A DNA stretch of 29,453 nt from BP-133 sp040756995 (lineage in GTDB: Bacteria; Actinomycetota; Acidimicrobiia; IMCC26256; BP-133). Under the pieces are notes generated by a model. That model saw nothing but the letters and a program-made list of their open reading frames with translations, searched no databases and was not told the origin of the DNA. Below, piece after piece: positions 24,877 through 29,453 of the stretch (positions within the stretch are counted from its first letter, which is position 1; every line of letters begins with the position of its first letter). Made by a program: the position numbers and the translations under genes. Location of the stretch: contig JBFLYK010000074.1 in assembly GCA_040756995.1 (NCBI GenBank), positions 1 to 29,453 on the forward strand. Reading direction: 5' to 3'.

Positions 24877-25275
24877 CTACTTCGGAGGCGGTGCGGAGCC
24901 CTGGGCCGGCACGCCGGTCTCGCAGTTCACGACCCGTTCGGACTCGCAGACGTCCTTCCCCGGGCCGCCGTTGGTGCGGTCGAAGCCGTCGCCCCCCACG
25001 AGGCTGTCGTCGCCGCCCTGGCCGCAGATCCGGTCGTCTCCCCCGCCGCCTTCGATCTTCTCGTTGCCTTCGGTGCCGAGAATGACGTCGGGCCCGTCGG
25101 TGCCCTTGATGACGCCGTCACCCGGTGTGGCGTCGGTGTCGCCGACGATCGTCGCCGGAGCCCCCATGCAGTCGGTCGGCTCGGCTTTGACCTGGGGAGC
25201 GGACGTCATCTCCCAGGCGGTGACGAACCCGACCAGGAGCATCGCCGTCAGGGCGGCGCGCCGTGCACGTGTCAT
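24877..25275 (-). CDS. Small secreted RTX (calcium-binding nonapeptide) protein
   Basis: The start is ATG at 25275, supported by TTGGAGG just upstream and by the signal peptide MTRARRAALTAMLLVGFVTAW. The 132-residue product contains about six consecutive nonapeptides of the GGxGxDxUx type: GTDGPDVIL, GTEGNEKIE, GGGGDDRIC, GQGGDDSLV, GGDGFDRTN, GGPGKDVC. Such units bind calcium between turns of a parallel beta-roll and fold outside the cell. Four cysteines (one near the N-terminus, three in or after the roll) may form disulfides. There is no enzymatic domain and no type I secretion gene nearby; the signal peptide suggests Sec export. Confidence 0.85.
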   Translation of the reverse strand: MTRARRAALTAMLLVGFVTAWEMTSAPQVKAEPTDCMGAPATIVGDTDATPGDGVIKGTDGPDVILGTEGNEKIEGGGGDDRICGQGGDDSLVGGDGFDRTNGGPGKDVCESERVVNCETGVPAQGSAPPPK

Positions 25276-25583
25276 GTGAGCCTCCAAGGGACGTGGTCCG
25301 TTCGAGTATTGACCGTGCGAGGCACAAAGTGGGGGATATCGGTCGAGCCGCGCCTCCCGGGCATCCCGCCGCGCACCGGCTGAGAAGCCGGCCGTCACTG
25401 AATAGGGGCTGTGGGAACCCTTGTTGGGGAGGGGCCGGAATGGTAAGAATGGCTTGCCAAAATGTCCTCGTCTCGCCGGGGTAACGGGGGCAGGCAGCTG
25501 GGCCGAAGTAGCGTCGTCTTGCACGCTGCCGTTTCCCCCGTCGAGGCGGGCTGGTTGGGGAAGATCGACGGGAAAGGGCCGCC
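25276..25583. other. Intergenic region between the RTX and copper-protein genes
   Basis: No gene is supported in these 308 bases, which must carry divergent promoters. On the plus strand it holds a perfect hairpin with a GAGA tetraloop (25376-25391), a weaker hairpin GGTAAG/CTTGCC (25442-25458), and the larger structure at 25484-25541 listed separately. Confidence 0.5.
25484..25541 (+). promoter_or_regulatory. Candidate structured leader of the copper-protein gene
   Basis: ACGGGGG (25484-25490) pairs with CCCCCGT (25535-25541). Inside, either GGCAG (25493-25497) pairs with CTGCC (25526-25530) or AGCGT (25510-25514) with ACGCT (25523-25527). The two inner stems share bases and exclude each other. 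It ends 42 bases before the start codon. It is not a riboswitch class I can name. Confidence 0.35.
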
Positions 25584-26150
25584 ATGTTTCGACGCGCTTT
25601 TGCGGTCACGCTCGTGGCCGGGTTGTTGATCGTCGGCGCCGCACCGAGCCCGGCCTCCGCCGGTGACCGGCATGGCCGGCACGGCCGGCACGGCTACGAC
25701 AAGAGCTACCGACACGGATACCACAAGGGTTACAAGCACGGGTACCGGCACGGTTACCGGGACGACCGCTACCACCACGGCCGCTACCGGCGCCACCATT
25801 ACTACCGGTACTACTACGGACCCCGGTACTACTACGGACACCCGTACCACTACGGGCACCGGTACCACTACGGGCCGCGGGACTGCTGGTATGGCCCGGC
25901 ACCGGCCAACGTGGTGGTGGTGCGTTGCTACGCCTTCGCACCGCACCACCTGTACCTCCCGGTGGGGGCGGTCGCGGTGTGGTCATTTGAGGATTATGGA
26001 GTGCCGCATACCGTCACGGCCGATGACGGGTCAATCGATTCCGGCCCCCGTCGAGGAGGTCAATTCCGCCTCCGCTTCGACCACCCCGGCGAGTTCCGGT
26101 ACCACTGTGCTCTTCATCCGTACATGCGGGGCACCGTGATCGTCAGGTGA
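25584..26150 (+). CDS. Secreted His/Tyr-rich protein with C-terminal cupredoxin domain
   Basis: The 188-residue product has a signal peptide (MFRRAFAVTLVAGLLIVGAAPSPASA). A low-complexity region (about 28-100) is rich in His, Tyr, Arg and Gly, with the tetrapeptide pattern GYHKGYKHGYRHGYRDDR. A plastocyanin-like domain follows (about 110-188): FAPHHLYLPVGAVAVWSFED, YGVPHTVTADDG, and FRYHCALHPYMRGTVIV. The type-1 copper ligands His142, Cys175, His178 and Met181 are all present, so it should bind copper and transfer electrons or carry the metal outside the membrane. The repeat segment resembles that of the proteins at 2875-5370. It converges with the peroxiredoxin gene. Confidence 0.88.
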   Translation: MFRRAFAVTLVAGLLIVGAAPSPASAGDRHGRHGRHGYDKSYRHGYHKGYKHGYRHGYRDDRYHHGRYRRHHYYRYYYGPRYYYGHPYHYGHRYHYGPRDCWYGPAPANVVVVRCYAFAPHHLYLPVGAVAVWSFEDYGVPHTVTADDGSIDSGPRRGGQFRLRFDHPGEFRYHCALHPYMRGTVIVR

Positions 26151-26165
26151 CTTCGACGCCCCGGA

Positions 26166-26621
26166 TCAGCCGCTCAGGGCTTTCAGCAGGTTGGTGGGCG
26201 TGTCCTTGGGCGAGATCCGCGGCCAAGCCTGGGCAATCTTCCCGTCCTCGTCGACGAGGAAGGCCGATCGGATGATGCCCATGTACTTCTTGCCGTACAT
26301 GGAGCGCTCGCCCCAGGCGCCGTAGGCCTCGGCGACGGCGTGGTCGGGGTCGGACAGGAGGGGGAAGCCGAGGCCGTACTTGGTGTCGAACTTTATTTGG
26401 GCGGCCGGCTTGTCGGGGCTGATCCCGATGATGGCCGTGTCGCCGATATCACCGGCGACGTCGCGCAGGCCGCAGGCCTGCGTCGTACACCCCGGGGTGT
26501 CGGCCCGCGGGTAGAAGTAGACGAGGACCTTGCGCCCCCGGAAGTCGGACAGCTTGGCGGTCTTCTCGTGCTGGTCGGGGAGGGCGAAGTCGGGGGCCGG
26601 ATCCCCAGCCTTGAGGGTCAT
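26166..26621 (-). CDS. bcp: Thioredoxin-dependent thiol peroxidase (Bcp/PrxQ)
   Basis: This peroxiredoxin reduces hydrogen and organic peroxides, using thioredoxin as reductant. The 151-residue protein has GDPAPDFALPDQ, the active site YFYPRADTPGCTTQAC with peroxidatic Cys45 and resolving Cys50, and GISPDKPAAQIKFDTKYGL-like sequence that defines the PrxQ group. The C-terminus (WPRISPKDTPTNLLKAL) is standard. It is cytoplasmic. AGGAGG upstream supports the ATG at 26621. It lies 15 bases from the end of the convergent copper-protein gene. Confidence 0.95.
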   Translation of the reverse strand: MTLKAGDPAPDFALPDQHEKTAKLSDFRGRKVLVYFYPRADTPGCTTQACGLRDVAGDIGDTAIIGISPDKPAAQIKFDTKYGLGFPLLSDPDHAVAEAYGAWGERSMYGKKYMGIIRSAFLVDEDGKIAQAWPRISPKDTPTNLLKALSG

Positions 26622-26723
26622 GTCGATGTCCTCCTGAGATAACTGGGCCAGGACGCCACGACCCTACCGGCGGGGTGGGACAAGAACCGGAGGTCTTCGG
26701 AAAGGGGCCTCATGAGCGGCGCC

Positions 26724-26729
26724 TACCAT
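26724..26729 (+). promoter_or_regulatory. Candidate -10 box (TACCAT) for a leaderless start
   Basis: TACCAT ends seven bases before the GTG at 26737. It fits the TACCNT form seen at 6608 and 10939 and favours that GTG over the ATG at 26728, which lies inside the box. Confidence 0.45.
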
Positions 26730-26736
26730 GCGGGGC

Positions 26737-27675
<939 letters not shown>

Positions 27676-27679
27676 CCGG

Positions 27680-27685
27680 TAGGCT
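27680..27685 (+). promoter_or_regulatory. Candidate -10 box (TAGGCT) for the transporter gene
   Basis: TAGGCT, a common actinobacterial -10 form, ends six bases before the GTG at 27692. This gives the transporter its own leaderless transcript in addition to any readthrough. Confidence 0.45.
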
Positions 27686-27691
27686 CGGCTG

Positions 27692-29260
27692 GTGCCGCCG
27701 CTCGTCGTCGATCTCGCCGCGCCCGCCGAGCGCGTGCGCCGGCTGGCGGAGGACACCCTCGGAGCGAAGCCGGATCCGCTCGATCCTCACCGGCTCGTCA
27801 TCGACGTACGGTTCCCGACCGGCGACCCGACCCCCGTCGGGCTGCGGGTGGAGCCCCGCGACGGCGGCGCTTCGGCGCTGCTCGAGACCGAGCCGATGCC
27901 GCCCGTCCCCTACTTCCGGTGGTTCATGGGCCCGATCCTGCAATGGTCCACCCGGCGGGCGCTGTCATGGGCGGAACGGGCGCTGCGGGCGGCCGAAGCC
28001 GGCGAGCCGCTTCCCCCGCCGCCCAAGCGGCCGGTGCTGGCCCCGCCCGCGCCCTTCGCCGCTCCCCAGGCCATCCTGCTGGCCACCGTCTGCGCCATCA
28101 CCGCCCTCGCCACCTACGGCAGCTCGCTGCTGAGCCAGAACGTCGACTACGTCGGCGAGTCCTTCGGCGCCTCCGACCGGGCGCTCGGCACCGCGCTGGC
28201 CGTGTCCCGGACCGGAGTGATGATCTCCCTCGTCGCCGCCGCCCTGGCCGACCGGAGGGGGCGGCGGACGCTCATGCTCATCTCGGTGGCCGGCGTCTGC
28301 CTGGCGAACGCCGTGGCCGCCGTGGCGCCCAACCTCGCCGTATTCACCGCCGGGCAGACCCTCATGCGCGGCTTCGCCAACACGGCCATCATCGTGGCCA
28401 GCATCGCCGCCATCGAGGAGGCCCCCGAAGGGGCGCGGGCCTACTCGTTGGCGCTCCTCGGCCTGGCCGGTGGCTTCGGCTACTCCTTCGGCGTGATCCT
28501 CCTCCCTCTCGCCGACCTCGGCCAGGAGGCGTGGAGGATCTCCTTCGCCCTGTCGGCGGCGACGATCCTGCTGCTCCCGAGCTTGCGCCGCCGGCTGGCC
28601 GAGACGACCCGCTACGCCAGCTTGGCCGCCCGGCAGACGAAGCGGGGCCAGGTCAGTGAGGTGCTCGACCCCTCGTACGGAGGGCGCTTCGGCGTCCTCG
28701 TCCTCACCAGCTTCCTGTTCGCAATCTTCTCGGCGCCCTCGTCGCAGTTCACCAACCGCTATCTGGCCGACGAACGGGGCTTCTCCGGGCTCGACATCAC
28801 GATCTTCCGGGCCATCACCCAGGGCTTCCCGGGGCTCCTCGGCATCGTGATCGGCGGCCGCCTGGCCGAGACCCGGGGCCGGCGGCCGGTGGCGGCCACC
28901 GCCCTCTTCGCCGGCACCGTGGCCCAGATGGTCTTCTTCCTCAACGGCAGCGCCCTGCTGTGGTTGTCGTCGGCGGCCGCCATCATCCTGGGCGGGATCG
29001 CCGGACCGGCGCTGGGGGCGTTCAACGGCGAGATGTTCCCCACCGAGATCCGGGGGACGGCCAACGCCTTTCTGCTCGTGGCCGGTGTCACCGGCTCGGC
29101 CGTCGGGTTGGTGCTGTCGGGCAGCCTGTCCGACCGGATCGGGCTGGGCGAAGCCCTGGCCCTGACCGGCATCGCCTCGCTCGTCGCCTCCCTCCTGGTT
29201 CTCCGCCTGCCGGAATCGGCCGACCGGCCGCTCGACGAGGTCAGCCCGTCCGAGGTGTGA
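27692..29260 (+). CDS. MFS transporter with soluble N-terminal domain
   Basis: The 522-residue product has about 115 soluble residues (VVDLAAPAERVRRLAEDTLG, LVIDVRFPTG, ALLETEPMPPVPYFRWFMGP) before the first membrane helix near residue 125. About twelve hydrophobic segments follow with the MFS loop motif: ALADRRGRRTL after helix 2 and GGRLAETRGRRP in the second half; GEMFPTEIRGTANA is like sugar-porter and metabolite:proton symporter signatures. The substrate is unknown. The N-terminal part resembles a truncated SRPBCC-like ligand-binding fold, but this is weak. The GTG start follows a TAGGCT box by six bases. A strong hairpin ends the gene. Confidence 0.85.
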   Translation: MPPLVVDLAAPAERVRRLAEDTLGAKPDPLDPHRLVIDVRFPTGDPTPVGLRVEPRDGGASALLETEPMPPVPYFRWFMGPILQWSTRRALSWAERALRAAEAGEPLPPPPKRPVLAPPAPFAAPQAILLATVCAITALATYGSSLLSQNVDYVGESFGASDRALGTALAVSRTGVMISLVAAALADRRGRRTLMLISVAGVCLANAVAAVAPNLAVFTAGQTLMRGFANTAIIVASIAAIEEAPEGARAYSLALLGLAGGFGYSFGVILLPLADLGQEAWRISFALSAATILLLPSLRRRLAETTRYASLAARQTKRGQVSEVLDPSYGGRFGVLVLTSFLFAIFSAPSSQFTNRYLADERGFSGLDITIFRAITQGFPGLLGIVIGGRLAETRGRRPVAATALFAGTVAQMVFFLNGSALLWLSSAAAIILGGIAGPALGAFNGEMFPTEIRGTANAFLLVAGVTGSAVGLVLSGSLSDRIGLGEALALTGIASLVASLLVLRLPESADRPLDEVSPSEV

Positions 29261-29268
29261 CCGGACGC

Positions 29269-29305
29269 GTTCCGGCCCCGGCGTCGCGGTCGCCGGGGCC
29301 GGAAC
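29269..29305. terminator. Bidirectional terminator after the MFS gene
   Basis: A perfect 15-bp stem (29269-29283 with 29291-29305) has a seven-base loop between the transporter gene and a convergent partial gene. There is no clear T tract. Confidence 0.75.
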
Positions 29306-29344
29306 GGGGTGGGTGGATTGTGGAAGGAGAGCGAGCGGCCCCGG

Positions 29345-29452
29345 TCAGACCGAGGGAAGCGCCGGCAGCGCCGGAGCCCCGGGCATAGCTGGAACACCGG
29401 GCAGGCCGGGAGCCTCCGGCAGAGCGGGCAGGCCGGGCAGCGCCGGAGCGTC
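29345..29452 (-). CDS. C-terminal fragment of a Pro/Leu/Ala-rich protein (partial)
   Basis: The minus strand is open from the window edge to a TGA at 29347-29345 and encodes 35 residues of the pattern APALPGLPALPEAPGLPGVP, ending PALPALPSV. The regular P-x-L-P spacing and the shared convergent terminator suggest the real end of a low-complexity, probably secreted, protein. With so little visible it could be a chance frame. Confidence 0.5.
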   Translation of the reverse strand, partial: DAPALPGLPALPEAPGLPGVPAMPGAPALPALPSV

Positions 29453-29453
29453 C

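Noticed and set aside
23064..25085. Plus-strand frame of 673 codons with GHEPVALAGRGGGHA-like repeats
   Set aside because: It is the antisense of the 126-bp coding repeats of the secreted propeller protein; the periodicity comes from that gene.

Overview
The window is very GC-rich (about 70% by eye) and reads as chromosome of an actinobacterium, most likely of the class Acidimicrobiia. This is an inference from gene content: two F420/flavin split-barrel (PPOX-class) proteins, an MT0933-type small protein, an Rv2578c-type radical SAM protein, an InhA-like enoyl reductase, and 'GYWFVAADGGIFSFGDA' repeats of the kind common in that class. Several genes seem to be transcribed leaderless, with a TANNNT box 6-8 nt before the start codon.

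Layout. 1-2515: the C-terminus of an LPXTG cell-wall protein converges on fusA (EF-G), which stands apart from the usual rpsL-rpsG-tuf neighbours. 2516-5370: three secreted Tyr/Gly/His-rich proteins with Pro-rich tails. The first has its own terminator, the second and third form an operon, and the first two share a conserved leader. 5459-7878: a CaiB/BaiF (racemase-like) CoA protein and exonuclease III diverge from a 26-bp gap with mirror-image -10 boxes, followed by a PPOX-class protein. 7879-11251: an MT0933-like small protein, an Rv2578c-type radical SAM protein with an intein at the third iron-sulfur cysteine, a YqeY-like protein, a second PPOX-class protein and a YtxH-like membrane peptide. 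11346-14442: a YwrD-like gamma-glutamyltransferase, a nitrobindin-type heme barrel, a small secreted Cys protein and an H-NOX sensor. 14548-15355: tRNA-Leu(CAA), whose 5' end overlaps the 3' end of a regulator gene with two MerR-type helix-turn-helix units.

15489-22229 is a tightly packed type II fatty-acid synthesis operon: fabD, a lysine-free biotinyl-like protein, fabH, fabG, acpP, fabF, a carboxyltransferase of the AccD/PccB type, and an InhA/FabI-type enoyl reductase. It covers malonyl-CoA formation (carboxyltransferase half only), malonyl loading, initiation, condensation, and first and last reductions. The dehydratase, biotin carboxylase and a biotinylatable carrier are not here. The MerR-type regulator diverges from it and a 15-bp palindrome lies between them.

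22272-29453: a secreted 782-residue protein with six 42-residue repeats and a PD40 propeller, a small RTX protein, a secreted His/Tyr-rich protein ending in a type-1 copper (cupredoxin) domain, Bcp peroxiredoxin, a UDP-glucuronate decarboxylase-like SDR, an MFS transporter with a soluble N-terminal domain, and the 3' end of a Pro/Leu-rich protein. The strongest candidate for something undescribed is the set of secreted proteins built on a GYRx tetrapeptide: three clustered at 2875-5370 and one fused to the copper domain at 25584.
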